DNA from: Bacteroidia bacterium
Lineage (GTDB): Bacteria; Bacteroidota; Bacteroidia; J057
Assembly (NCBI GenBank): GCA_030430205.1
Contig: JAUIGE010000013.1
Span: forward strand, 1-64,000
Direction of reading: 5' to 3'
Length of the DNA stretch: 64,000 nt
The position numbers were made by a program, and so were the translations under genes. A model generated the notes under the pieces. The model did no database searches. It saw only the letters and a program-made list of their open reading frames with translations, and was not told the origin of the DNA. This document shows positions 11,801-18,366 of this stretch, in pieces (position 1 is the first letter of the stretch; each line of letters starts with the position of its first letter).

Positions 11801-11945
11801 TCGTATCCTTTACAAGGATGTGATCACGCGCTTCGAGCAGGCCAGAACAACCACTTTCGATCTCTCTGATGAAGCTGAAGGGGTTTATACCCTGATCTTC
11901 AAAATGGGAGAGCACAGACTTGCACGCAGAGTCGTGCGGAAGTAA
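2862..11945 (+). CDS. Giant T9SS-exported surface protein with three parallel beta-helix modules
   Basis: 3027 residues with a clear signal peptide (residues 1-23, ending in FGQ). Domains in order: a beta-sandwich domain (about 25-180); CARDB-like domains alternating with three parallel beta-helix modules, each opening with a YTIN...A..G..F.S motif (near residues 296, 872 and 1446, a period of about 575 residues); another CARDB-like domain; a jelly-roll region (about 2010-2200); a lamin-tail-like domain (about 2390-2560); four Ig-like repeats; a PKD domain; and a type A T9SS sorting domain (about 2940-3027). The beta-helix modules have many NN ladders and are about 60-70% alike by eye, which indicates internal triplication. 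Carbohydrate binding or adhesion is plausible for such proteins, but no catalytic residues can be assigned. It has its own terminator and is probably monocistronic. Confidence 0.92.
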   Translation: MRKLFYLLLLGGLAVLPLDIFGQLSLSTTNAAGNGSGGVTFEVTATRNVRLHRVWIQHNSGSGTTTAEIWGRPGGMNNNITISNGWTQLASNVSIPVSVGNPVQIPVDLNIILPAGQTYGFYVGSSTTVAYSNTGTLPLVYSDGNISINCNGWGGSVPSPVNFPRIYNGRVDYFVQSGGNDAGVVSIDSVSAACPGNQNIWATIGNYGANQIDSVTVNWSWNGTLQTPIQLITLLDTFGGMGSTTAPVFLATQNLAAGQIYNLSVWTSNPNGVADTSNYNDTIHTQLAASLQGLYTINSGAATSGSNFSSFTEAVDALNTYGVCGPTTFAVVANSGPYHEQITIGEIAGASSVNTITFEGGLTKEEIWVDGSMTSSNDRHVIKLNGADYVRLQNLTVTNKAASGSGTQYGFGIHLTNDADYNIVDGCLVEVDSAGVQTSSNFAGITISGLAATSAGSNGNHNIIRNNKVHGGYYGITAMGVNTSSYGENNRIENNEVTGTWYYNMYCYYQTGLQVIGNYVEHRKPSNTAGYGILIGYNDTVRVEKNTVIDPLTYGIYLTSGNRAPGSTTPSGTAHIINNSVSGDYTAATTRGMYFASYVQNVKVYHNSVSVTSGTSTSCAALYIGTSTTNNNLDIRNNSFAVFNTNSGYAYYSGSSNPSQLNYNNYYNDGDTTRVIYLSGVVSLSALNGAGGFNQASYHGDPQYLNNYTDLHSKGTQLWNRGGLGLGVVEDIDGDVRPGMGSLLSDIGSDEYQVPQLDIAPTALVSPTLPICPGTFNIVLDVTNYGQMTIDTLTVNWWVNGVAQAPFVATSANIATSASGAISVGTLNITGGQPYDIVFVTSMPNNGIDEDAANDTLGFYGLRTGLPAGNYTINKNMATAGSNYNSFQDAINDINANGICGSVVFNVAPGSGPYKEQISLEEVVGVSPTSTITFDGGLTKEEIWVDAGMTNTSNRHVIKLDGADFIRIQNLTISNHAASGSGTQYGFGVHLTNGANHNIVDGCIVEVDSAEQQTGGNFAGITISGLAATSSGTNGSNNIIRNNKIHGGYYGVTVMGTNSSTFEVNNRVENNEITGQRYYNMYCYYQSGLHIEGNHLQHRSPFNTAGYGMYLLYQDSMKIIGNTIIDPIAYGIYTSVGNKAPGNTSPPSGPAYIVNNCISGYYNTTAYGIYVAGNTENARFYHNSVSLTAGTGTNNSGMYVSTTTTNNGLDVQNNSFAVFNTSVGYALYGGNNNFFALDNNNFFHPDTTRVLYMSGAQSVGSFQGAGGYNTNSYFGDPQYLDIYTDLHSKGTQLWDRGNDTLGISEDIDGDLRPGFGGTIPDIGCDEFQPPQLDISPSAMLNPTLPICPGSFNVIIDVQNLGQATIDTFTVNWFVNGTAQTPFTVTSANMATNTGTTVSLGNLTIVGNQPYDIVFVTSGPNNGVDEDPRNDTLGLYGLRTGLPAGNYTINKNLPTAGINYNSFQDAIDDLNNFGICGSVVFAVAPGTGPYEEQIILGEVVGTSSTSTITFDGGATKEEIFADSVNTSNQRAVIIIDGGDWIVFKNLTINNHAPATGTWYSYGVQLINNADHNTIDGCVVDVDSAEVSSSSFRAGIVLTGSFTSPTSTGQTGEHNTFSNNQVHGGYYGITQMGVSSVDHKVNNRILNNDVRGQYYMGIYSYGQDGSEIEGNRVELRRAGTTSGYGIYNYYCDSFTVAKNTIIGPKLYGIYFYAANRYNTGSTFGKVENNMISGYYSSTTRYGIAMSSYCRKVNVYHNSVSIPYSNAYAFRLLSSTQVDSISLVNNSFAVFDNGSYPVYLIDSMQVSEMNYNNFYSPDGSAVYMNNTLFDNTNYRGAGTWNIASRFGDPGYIDNDENLHVLSAQLWNAGNNQVGVIDDIDGDVRPDSFIVDIGADEFRPPAHEAGFNAFIEPVSACGYSAASSVTVEFQNAGLEPIDTIELSYRVNGGTIVTETATFNPGILSGATGIYTFTTTANLLTPGLYTLDGWVNLMGDNLSLNDSLTGFEVWHDLNVNTFPYFEDFEAGPGGWRAGGISGQGEWQWGLPRGTDIDTAASGVKAWMTDTTADYQNGQCSWLLSPCYDFTNLNLPFIKMYINYDSENSWDGVQLQASTDSGATWTQVGAFNSTVGNPINWYNDNTISGLGTCLNLQEGWTNNSGGWIQAEISLQPFANQPDIRFRFFFGSDGSVNTGYDGFAVDDIEIADVPPNDLSVIQILEPNSGACGDSSMAVSVVVKNNGSLEKYNYPISVGITDTPAVSIGTLTVVSPDTIYPGQTDTVFIGTFNSSAGGSFTFVGYTNLTGDFDRSNDTTIAGPIDINPIPAPPVVNDLIFCEADSGILQIVNPDTNFTYNWYATDTSSVAIAEDTFQYQTPFLTQSTTYWVQKVGSDGGNPILFTEWNLGGTDMIEIANLSGRTVDATGWVVATSSSYSDINLVNTILWQLGSMSAGQVDYKTDNTSNNYWGNNLFWNEGTGQSWVLIIDNNGVVVDAVFYNWSASDIANFNTTINGFTITAADIPWTGNGLAQAPSVTNSFDRIGSSDNDDITDWTDQISANEGILNSQISPTFSGGQGCSSARVPVQVIISPIASPNLGPDNVVCGGVLLDAGPGYAKYQWSTSDSTQSAFVDLSGTYNVLVSDINGCTGSDTINLIINPNPVVDLGPDTTVCGSILLDADNPGATWTWHDATVSQTYLAATTRDYFVNVVDQNGCETRDTINVTINALPPVDLGVDRVECDSVLLDAMNVGLPTLWSTGSTSQTLSVTASGSYWVSVTDPTTTCEAIDTVNLTINTSPVVDLGPDGDYCDILVLDAGNPGSLFNWSTGDLSQTVIITSTTEGTISTIVTDLNGCQGKDTITVNIVDQPVIGFTETRDPVNLSDYTFTNSSSGENITYSWDFGDGSATVNTRDAMHTYATPGIYQACLTISNACDTITDCVEVQTHGVGIEDELLANSISLYPNPTTDKINIDFTGLNEDVEVMVSDVTGRILYKDVITRFEQARTTTFDLSDEAEGVYTLIFKMGEHRLARRVVRK

Positions 11946-11975
11946 TAGTCCTGTTTATCTGGAAGATACATGACT

Positions 11976-12004
11976 GCCCGGAGGCTTTTGCCTCCGGGCT
12001 TTTT
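11976..12004 (+). terminator. Intrinsic terminator after the second giant surface-protein gene
   Basis: Perfect 10-bp GC-rich stem (11976-11985 with 11990-11999), loop TTTT, then TTTTT. It lies directly before the convergent DUF434 gene, whose stop is at 12007. Confidence 0.92.
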
Positions 12005-12006
12005 CT

Positions 12007-12726
12007 TTACTGGCCCCTCAGGTCGGTGATAGCTGTTTGGGGAAGTTCCTGTAAAATGTAGGCAGCCAGGTTGAACCAACGTTCTGCCTGATCCAATATC
12101 CAGCGATCAGAGCTGATCAGGATATGTTCCGGGTGTCTGGCCAGTTCCTGGTCAGGGTTGTTAACAAGCTCGATTTTCCAAGGAAAGGCATTGTCCCCGG
12201 CCAACTCATGCATGAGGGTTTTTAATCGCCCGCTATTGGAGACGGGTGCATCCAGGTACCAAATGGCTTCTTTTACCCCCAATTCCTGAAGAGACTTTCC
12301 CAGTAAAAAAAGGGCATGATACGTCTCCTCTACCCGGCGGTAGGTGCCATGCACACTGGATATGTCTCTATAACAACCATCTCTGCAATGGATCACTATG
12401 CCGCCGGCCAGCATACATTCGACCCCAATCAATAAATTGTATCCATCAATCAGGACGATTTCATCCCGTAGGGCCCCGGGGGCTATGAGGCTTTCCTGTC
12501 TTTTGTGCTGTGCAGCATTCGTACAGCAAGCGCGCAATAAGGCAAGTCTTTGCCTTTTGCGGAGTTGGTAGCGGTCTCCAACGATGGCCAGGCTGGCATT
12601 TTCAGCATAATTTCTGTTGAACAAAAAGGCAAGGTCCTTCACTGCTTCATTAAGAATGGGAAGCCATGAAGCAGAAAATAGCTCAGCATCTTTTTCATGC
12701 TGGCCTCTGTGTTTTTGCCGGGACAT
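12007..12726 (-). CDS. DUF434 domain-containing protein
   Basis: 239 residues resembling the DUF434 family (COG2454): an N-terminal RGQH..D..LF segment, the central VGDRYQL..RQR motif, a conserved DGYN segment and a C-terminal ISSDRWILDQA segment. No biochemical function is established for the family. A start eight codons upstream is possible. The ATG at 12726 is preferred because it begins the recognised family N-terminus and overlaps the TGA of the upstream biotin carboxylase by one base (TGATG), a typical coupled pair. The gene converges on the giant surface-protein gene. Confidence 0.8.
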   Translation of the reverse strand: MSRQKHRGQHEKDAELFSASWLPILNEAVKDLAFLFNRNYAENASLAIVGDRYQLRKRQRLALLRACCTNAAQHKRQESLIAPGALRDEIVLIDGYNLLIGVECMLAGGIVIHCRDGCYRDISSVHGTYRRVEETYHALFLLGKSLQELGVKEAIWYLDAPVSNSGRLKTLMHELAGDNAFPWKIELVNNPDQELARHPEHILISSDRWILDQAERWFNLAAYILQELPQTAITDLRGQ

Positions 12727-14222
12727 CAGTTGATGCGATTTCTCTTCCAATTGGAAGAAGGGCGGCCATTGCTTGATGTAACAGAAGGCTGTGGGCTGCT
12801 TTCCTGCAAGACTTTGTCTGTCAGGGTGCCCGCAATCAACCGCTCTTCAGCAGCAAGTTCTGGCTGGAGGGAAGCAGGTTGGAAATACTGATTCACAAAA
12901 TGGGTATCGAAATTCCCACTAACAAAGGCCTCATGGCCCATCACGAAGCGGCAAAAGCCCAGGGTTGTTTCCACCCCTACAATTTCAAAATCGTCTATTG
13001 CTCGTATCATCCGTGCCAGCGCGCACTCCCGGTCCTGGGCATGCACGATCAGCTTGGCGATCATCGGATCGTAATAAATGGGTATATCCATGCCTTCTTC
13101 ATAGCCATCGTCTACACGTATGCCTGGTCCTTGCGGGCGGCGATATACCGCCAATTTGCCCACATTGGGCAAAAAATTGTTGGCTGGGTCCTCCGCATAC
13201 ACGCGCACCTCTATCGCATGCCCATGAATGCGCAGGTCTTCCTGCCTGAAGCTGAGGGGATGCCCTTCCGCCACGCGAATCTGTTCCCGCACAAGGTCCA
13301 GGCCTGTGATCATCTCTGTCACAGGATGCTCCACCTGGAGGCGGGTATTGATTTCGAGAAAATAAAAATCATGTTTTTCATCCAGCAAAAACTCCACAGT
13401 TCCCGCATTCTGGTAGCCGCAGGCTTTGCAGACATTGACGGCAGCTTCTCCCATCTGCTTGCGCAAAGCTTCACTCAGGACTGAGGAAGGTGCTTCTTCG
13501 ATCACCTTTTGGTGTCTGCGCTGGATGGAGCATTCCCGCTCAAACAGATACACCACATTGCCATGATGGTCTGCGAGTACCTGTATCTCTACATGGCGCG
13601 GAGAGCCGACAAATTTTTCGACGAAAACAGCGCCATTGCCAAAAGATTTTTCAGCCTCGCTGACTGCCCGTGCCATTTGGCTTTCAAATTCAGAGGCTTC
13701 CTCCACGATCCGCATGCCTTTTCCCCCGCCGCCGGCGGAGGCTTTGATAAGCACGGGAAATCCAATCTCGTTGGCGACTTTCTTTGCCAGTTCTATATCT
13801 GTGATGGCTTCATCCAGTCCCGGAACCAGGGGCACATCGTACTGCTTGACCGTTTGCTTGGCAGAAAGCTTGTCACCCATCAATTCCATGGACTCCGCAC
13901 TGGGGCCAACAAAAGTAATCCCTGCCTGGGCTACCTTACGGGCAAAATCGGCATTCTCAGAGAGAAATCCATAGCCTGGGTGTATGGCATCTATCTGATG
14001 CTCCAGACAAAGCGCGATGATTTTATCGCCTAATAGATATGATTGGGCAGATGCCGCAGGGCCGAGGCAAAAGGCCTGATCTGCATAATGCACATGCGGA
14101 GCATTTCTGTCTGCTTCTGAATATACTGCAACCGTTTCGATTCCTATTTCTTTGGCCGTGCGCATGATCCGAAGCGCTATTTCCGCCCGATTTGCAACCA
14201 ACAGCTTTTTTATATGCCCCAT
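12726..14222 (-). CDS. accC: Biotin carboxylase (acetyl-/acyl-CoA carboxylase subunit)
   Basis: 498 residues. This ATP-grasp enzyme carboxylates biotin on its carrier protein with ATP and bicarbonate, the first half-reaction of acyl-CoA carboxylases. Visible features are the N-terminal ANRAEIA segment (usually NRGEIA), the glycine-rich ATP loop GGGGKGM (164-170), ERECSIQRRHQKVIEE (about 228-243) and the signature EINTRLQVEHPVTE (290-303). The length is slightly above that of E. coli AccC (about 450) and closer to subunits of propionyl- or acyl-CoA carboxylases, so the natural acyl-CoA partner is uncertain. No biotin carrier or carboxyltransferase gene is adjacent. The DUF434 gene is translationally coupled downstream. 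Confidence 0.9.
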   Translation of the reverse strand: MGHIKKLLVANRAEIALRIMRTAKEIGIETVAVYSEADRNAPHVHYADQAFCLGPAASAQSYLLGDKIIALCLEHQIDAIHPGYGFLSENADFARKVAQAGITFVGPSAESMELMGDKLSAKQTVKQYDVPLVPGLDEAITDIELAKKVANEIGFPVLIKASAGGGGKGMRIVEEASEFESQMARAVSEAEKSFGNGAVFVEKFVGSPRHVEIQVLADHHGNVVYLFERECSIQRRHQKVIEEAPSSVLSEALRKQMGEAAVNVCKACGYQNAGTVEFLLDEKHDFYFLEINTRLQVEHPVTEMITGLDLVREQIRVAEGHPLSFRQEDLRIHGHAIEVRVYAEDPANNFLPNVGKLAVYRRPQGPGIRVDDGYEEGMDIPIYYDPMIAKLIVHAQDRECALARMIRAIDDFEIVGVETTLGFCRFVMGHEAFVSGNFDTHFVNQYFQPASLQPELAAEERLIAGTLTDKVLQESSPQPSVTSSNGRPSSNWKRNRIN

Positions 14223-15206
14223 GATTAATCTTATTTTCTGTTAAATTTTGATGAAGGGGAAGTTATTATCTTTGTTTTCAATAGTAAAGAATTTGGAGAA
14301 AAATTTACCCACTGAATTTTGAGGTGTCCTCTTTGATAGACAACGGTGAATTTTTTGTCTAATCCGACCAAGCTATGCCCAATTATGGGAATTTACGGAG
14401 AGTTGTTAGGGGAATTTACGTATCTCGCCTTTTTTTTGTGAAAATATGCACCTTCAATTTTGGTGTGAAAAAGGTGATGATTGAATCTGAATAGAAAGTA
14501 TTGATATTGGATGTTTATATTGATGGTATTTTGTTTAATTAGATTAAATGTTTTTTAAATCATACTAAATGAATGGGTTGGAGGGGGTTTTAAATGGATA
14601 AGTGGTTGACATTTAGTGTGTTATGGGTTGTTTCTGGCAGTGTTTATCCTAATTATTTATTTCAGATGAAATGTTACTGACAGGGTAATGAAAATTTTTG
14701 ATTTGGGTATATTTATTTTTGGCATAAAAAGCATTTTTCTTACACATTATATTTCGAATATTCCTACTTCTGTGAAAGAAGGTTTTGCTCCCCAAAGTTG
14801 GATTTTGTGACCTGTATTCAGGACAGTGGGAGAAATTTATTTTAATAAATGGAATATTATTCACCTGATTTTAACGAAATTGGCGGCATCTCTAATTTTA
14901 TTGAATTGTTATTAATGGCTGAAAAAAATTGAAATTATTGCACTTTTTTGGGCCATTTTGATATAATTATTTTATCAAAGTCGCATTTTGAGGGGAAAAA
15001 TGTTTAGTCGGAAAGTATTTTCTATTTGCGAATTATCTTTGTATATTGTCCATAAGGTGCATGGAAATCCGTTTTAGCCGACCCATTCCCAAATAAGATA
15101 TAGAGATTCATTTCAAAGGTGTTCGAAAAAAAGATTTTTAGGCATTGTTTTTGATTCATTAGGGTAGAAAACAATTCAACCCAAGGGTTTAGACACACAG
15201 GACTAT
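14223..15206. other. AT-rich gene-free region of about 980 bases
   Basis: This divergent gap between the biotin carboxylase (-) and the receiver gene (+) is clearly AT-richer than its surroundings and holds no convincing reading frame. A 71-codon minus-strand frame at 14649-14864 looks random. Visible small elements are two direct copies of GGGAATTTACG (14387-14397 and 14410-14420), and TATCTTTG elements at 14267 and 15034 on the plus strand. The rest shows nothing I can name; it may hold the control region of the polysaccharide cluster. Confidence 0.6.
15034..15041 (+). promoter_or_regulatory. Candidate -7 promoter element for the receiver/polysaccharide genes
   Basis: TATCTTTG matches the Bacteroidota -7 consensus TAnnTTTG exactly. 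It would give a leader of roughly 160 bases before the ATG at 15207. A well-placed -33 TTG/TTTG is not obvious, so this remains a candidate. Confidence 0.4.
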
Positions 15207-15641
15207 ATGGAACACATATACAACAACCTGAACGATACAGTACGTAATCCGGAAGAAAGAGCGCAGATTCTTACATTGGATGATGATGAAAACATCCGCT
15301 TGTTGCTGTGTGCTTTTTTAGGACGTAACTATAATATAGTTGCGCTGGAAGACGGTCTTGCAGGGATGTCCTGGCTATATCAAGGCAATTTGCCTGATCT
15401 GATAATAGTAGATATAGACATGCCCAAGCTCAATGGTTATGAGTTTTTGAAAAACGTTCATTACAGTGGATTCTTCGGGCATATCCCTATTATCATGCTT
15501 TCAGGAATGGATCAGGAAGAAATAAAAACGCGTTGCCTCAGCAATGGTGCCAGCGCATTTCTTGTCAAACCCTTCAATCCCGAAGAAATTATAGAGACGA
15601 TTGAAAAAGTCCTTGAGCAAAATAAGCGCGCAATGGTTTAA
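15207..15641 (+). CDS. Single-domain response regulator (REC)
   Basis: 144 residues. A CheY-like receiver with the acidic pair in DDD (25-27), phospho-acceptor Asp69 (IIVDIDMP), Ser99 (MLSG) and Lys121 in VKPF. All residues needed for phosphorylation are present, and there is no output domain. It lies 81 bases upstream of the sugar-phosphate transferase that carries its own degenerate receiver, so a role in controlling polysaccharide synthesis is likely by context. No histidine kinase is adjacent. The N-terminal 18 residues before the receiver fold look unstructured. Confidence 0.88.
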   Translation: MEHIYNNLNDTVRNPEERAQILTLDDDENIRLLLCAFLGRNYNIVALEDGLAGMSWLYQGNLPDLIIVDIDMPKLNGYEFLKNVHYSGFFGHIPIIMLSGMDQEEIKTRCLSNGASAFLVKPFNPEEIIETIEKVLEQNKRAMV

Positions 15642-15722
15642 TGCATTGGATGAAGAGGCGCTTGTTTAGATGTTTTTTTTACCGCTTGTCGAAATGTTTG
15701 GCTAATAATCTCAAAGAAGAAA

Positions 15723-17003
15723 GTGAATCGAGACTTCTTACTTACCTATGACCAATCTTTGCTCAAACCAGAACGTCACCTCAGTTCAGAGAAAGTTGCT
15801 TCCCAGCGACTTGCCAGAAATGTCTTGTATGTTGGGAATAACGCAAAATCCGTATGTCTGGACCTGACAAACCTAAGATATGAAGGACTGCCCCTGAATG
15901 GAGCTTTCAAAGCTTATTGCTATATAAAAGAGCAATTGGAAGAACAGGCTCACTCTCTTGATGCGATTATTTGTGATGAATTTTTGCCCGATGGAGATGC
16001 CGTTACGCTTTGCGAACGACTGATGCATATTCCTGAAGCTGAGAATATTCCCTTTATCGTGCTGAGTAAAAATCCTACTCAGGAAGGGAAAATCCGCTGC
16101 CTCAAGGCAGGCATAGATGATTATTACGATACCCATATCACTGCCAAGAAATTGGATGGCAGAATCAGCTTTCTACGCCGGTATAAGCCTGAGATCAGGT
16201 TTCAGACTGCGCAGGGCTGTACAGTAGAAGAATGTAAAGTGCCTCTGGGAAAAAGGCTTTTCGATATTCTGATCGCTTCTACGGCTTTGCTGGCATTGAG
16301 CCCTTTGCTGATTCTCATTGCGATCATGATAAAATTAGATTCCAAAGGACCCATTTTTTATATTTCTAAACGTGTAGGCACGGGCTACCAAATTTTCAAT
16401 TTTTTCAAATTTCGATCCATGCGCGTGGGAGCTGACCGCGAATTGTCTAGGCTGATGCACCTGAATCAGTATGAGAGGGGACCCGAAAGTGATGATGTTT
16501 CTCCAAAAATCACCGAAGACTCCTGCATAGATTGCCTGATGGGAGAGGAGCCCTGTTCACCTTTGCGTGTTGTGGACGGAGAAGAGATATGTGAAAACCA
16601 ATATTTGCGCAACCTCAAAAAGAAAGAAGACAACAGTTCTACTTTTGTAAAATTTGAGAATGACCCGCGTGTGACTCCGCTGGGGCGATTTATTCGCAAA
16701 ACCAGTATCGATGAGTTGCCTCAACTTCTCAATGTGTTGATAGGAGATATGTCGATTGTTGGAAACAGGCCTCTGCCTTTATATGAAGCAGAGAAACTGA
16801 CCACGGATCAATGGTCCAAGAGATTTCTTGCACCTGCAGGCTGTACAGGCCTGTGGCAAGTTACCCGCCGGGGCCAGGCCAATATGTCAACCAGTGAGCG
16901 CATCGAGCTCGATGTCACCTACGCCCGGGAATACTCTTTCTGGTATGATCTCAAGATCATGCTCAAGACTCTTCCAGCACTGGTGCAAAAAGAAGCAGTA
17001 TAA
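15723..17003 (+). CDS. Receiver-fused initiating sugar-phosphate transferase (polyprenyl glycosylphosphotransferase)
   Basis: 426 residues, GTG start with a GAAGAAA stretch just upstream. Residues 30-155 form a receiver-like domain: Asp84 (IICD) and Ser115 (VLSK) remain, but the acidic pair is replaced by GNN (38-40) and the usual Lys-Pro is missing. Residues 175-420 are a bacterial sugar transferase (PF02397), with a membrane segment near 182-202, the FFKFRSM motif, the catalytic Asp-Glu pair at 330-331 (IDELPQ), GDMSIVGNRP and TGLWQV. Such enzymes transfer a sugar-1-phosphate to undecaprenyl phosphate at the inner membrane, the first step of exopolysaccharide or O-antigen synthesis. An insert at about 260-300 has four cysteines (268, 271, 278, 290), possibly a metal site. 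I have seen this insert type in Bacteroidota relatives, so it is not unique. Confidence 0.88.
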   Translation: MNRDFLLTYDQSLLKPERHLSSEKVASQRLARNVLYVGNNAKSVCLDLTNLRYEGLPLNGAFKAYCYIKEQLEEQAHSLDAIICDEFLPDGDAVTLCERLMHIPEAENIPFIVLSKNPTQEGKIRCLKAGIDDYYDTHITAKKLDGRISFLRRYKPEIRFQTAQGCTVEECKVPLGKRLFDILIASTALLALSPLLILIAIMIKLDSKGPIFYISKRVGTGYQIFNFFKFRSMRVGADRELSRLMHLNQYERGPESDDVSPKITEDSCIDCLMGEEPCSPLRVVDGEEICENQYLRNLKKKEDNSSTFVKFENDPRVTPLGRFIRKTSIDELPQLLNVLIGDMSIVGNRPLPLYEAEKLTTDQWSKRFLAPAGCTGLWQVTRRGQANMSTSERIELDVTYAREYSFWYDLKIMLKTLPALVQKEAV

Positions 17004-17102
17004 CATATAGTAAGCAGTGGGAAGTCGGCAGACTCGCCAACTCAGACGAACAAGGGGCGGGGAAAAACAGCGAAAGCTGTCGTTCCCCCAATATTTTCGA
17101 GG

Positions 17103-17135
17103 CCGGTTAATCTCTTTTGAGGTTAGCCGGTTTTT
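17103..17135 (+). terminator. Intrinsic terminator after the sugar transferase
   Basis: 12-bp stem with two G-U wobbles (17103-17114 with 17119-17130), loop TTTT, followed by TTTTT (17131-17135). It lies 100 bases after the stop, and a TTTCGGG-type heptamer tract continues directly from its T-run. Confidence 0.8.
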
Positions 17136-17165
17136 GGTTTCGGGTTCTGGGTTCCGGGTTTCGAT
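17131..17165. repeat. Degenerate heptamer tract, TTTCGGG type
   Basis: Five consecutive 7-base units (TTTTTGG, TTTCGGG, TTCTGGG, TTCCGGG, TTTCG..) starting in the T-run of the terminator. Its sequence is complementary to the CCCGAAA array at 17282, about 115 bases downstream, so the two could pair. Confidence 0.75.
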
Positions 17166-17237
17166 GGATCCGGTTGTCATGCTGAGGCATGATGAGAAAT
17201 AACAAAGTGTGCCGCCAGGCACAAAAACCCTTTAAGC

Positions 17238-17270
17238 AAAAAGGTCCCGAGTTCAAAAGAACTCAGGACC
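17238..17270 (-). terminator. Intrinsic terminator for the minus-strand methyltransferase
   Basis: Read on the minus strand: GGTCC, one mismatch, GAGTTC, loop TTTT, GAACTC, mismatch, GGACC, then TTTTT (A-run at 17238-17242 on the plus strand). It lies about 110 bases beyond the methyltransferase stop, with the CCCGAAA array in between. Confidence 0.75.
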
Positions 17271-17281
17271 CTATATGATTT

Positions 17282-17379
17282 CCCGAAACCCGAAACTCAA
17301 AACCCGAAACTCAAAACCCGAAACCCGAAACTCAAAACCCGAAACTCAAAACCCGAAACCCAAAACCCAAAACGAGTTC
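17282..17379. repeat. Heptamer array, CCCGAAA / CTCAAAA type
   Basis: Thirteen contiguous 7-base units in perfect phase (CCCGAAA, CTCAAAA, CCCAAAA) over 17282-17372. One further 7-mer (CGAGTTC) follows, then the reverse-strand TAG stop of the methyltransferase at 17380. There are no indels. It lies between convergent genes. Confidence 0.95.
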
Positions 17380-18123
17380 CTACAGCCCGACTTTCGAAAG
17401 GACTTTCGACTTGAATACCGAGCGAAAAACTTCGCCCATGGCACCGGCCGCTGCTTTTGCTTCAGCTCCCAGCGTGCGCTGAGGAAGGAATTTGTTGTAG
17501 ATATCCGCCCGCCAGGGCGAGGTGAAGAGTTGTACCCACTCTTCATTTTCCATCGGATTGACGATGACTTCGATATTGTCCTGCCACTCATAGCGCATCG
17601 TCATGATGTCGGCATGGGTACGCTGGAGGATCTTGAAGCCGATAGAGTTTTGGGGCAAATACTCCAAAAAGATGTCGCCAAAGTCATGGCCGGGCTTAAA
17701 TCCCAGCTTCTCCTTCTCATACATCACGATCTTTTGGTCGATCTCCAGGATAAGCCAGCGGTGCGACTCTTTCGGAGCGAGGTACTCGCCCATGAGGTTG
17801 GGCGTCTCCAGGTAGCCGCGTTTGGCCACACGGCATTGTTCTTTCATGAATTTTACCGGATCATCTACATGCTCCAGTACATGGCAGCAGATCACATAGT
17901 CAAATTCGTTGTCTGCGAAAGGTAAATTTTCGCCATCTGCCTGCATAAACTCCTGATGCTTAAGCGTTTTGATGTCGCCGCTGCGATGGAAATTGCTATC
18001 GATAAACTTGTCGACGACAAGGTTTGCTTTGGGGTGTGGGTCATGCCCTCCGCCTACTTCCAGCACACGCCCATTGCGGGGCGGATGGATATGGTGGCGG
18101 GATTTGGGATTGCGTAATTTCAT
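17380..18123 (-). CDS. Class I SAM-dependent methyltransferase
   Basis: 247 residues with a Methyltransf_11-type Rossmann core: motif I VLEVGGGHDP (about 19-28), an acidic residue in MQADGENLPF, and the CCHVLEHVDDP segment (about 82-92). The substrate cannot be read from sequence. Its position inside the polysaccharide cluster, divergent from the flippase, suggests methylation of a sugar or lipid carrier intermediate; this is inference. The TAG stop directly abuts a heptamer array, and a terminator follows. Confidence 0.8.
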   Translation of the reverse strand: MKLRNPKSRHHIHPPRNGRVLEVGGGHDPHPKANLVVDKFIDSNFHRSGDIKTLKHQEFMQADGENLPFADNEFDYVICCHVLEHVDDPVKFMKEQCRVAKRGYLETPNLMGEYLAPKESHRWLILEIDQKIVMYEKEKLGFKPGHDFGDIFLEYLPQNSIGFKILQRTHADIMTMRYEWQDNIEVIVNPMENEEWVQLFTSPWRADIYNKFLPQRTLGAEAKAAAGAMGEVFRSVFKSKVLSKVGL

Positions 18124-18271
18124 GTTAGCCTTTTCTTATGCTAAAAAAGAATGTTGATAGTATGAAAGAGGAATTATCTGGAATTCCTTGTTTGCAAGAA
18201 GTGTACCATCAGGGAAAAGTGGTCTGATAATTGCATTTCAAGGAATGAAAAAAAAACATTTTAACAGAGAT

Positions 18272-18279
18272 TAATTTTG
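18272..18279 (+). promoter_or_regulatory. Candidate -7 promoter element upstream of the flippase
   Basis: TAATTTTG fits TAnnTTTG. It lies in the 243-base divergent gap between the methyltransferase and the flippase. No convincing -33 element was found at the usual spacing. Confidence 0.35.
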
Positions 18280-18366
18280 GGGGTGAGAAAATTTCATTTA
18301 GGAGTAAAAAATGATGAAAAAGGCAGGGCAGGACATTTGTAAAAATATAAAGGGAGCAAAAGCATA

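Noticed and set aside
14649-14864. 71-codon minus-strand frame in the AT-rich gap
   Set aside because: Its composition matches what random AT-rich DNA would encode, and there is no recognisable domain or neighbour relation.
17275-17925. Open frame starting with ETRNSKPETRN-type repeats
   Set aside because: It is a translation of the CCCGAAA heptamer array running into the antisense strand of the methyltransferase gene. Such repeat-derived frames are artefacts.
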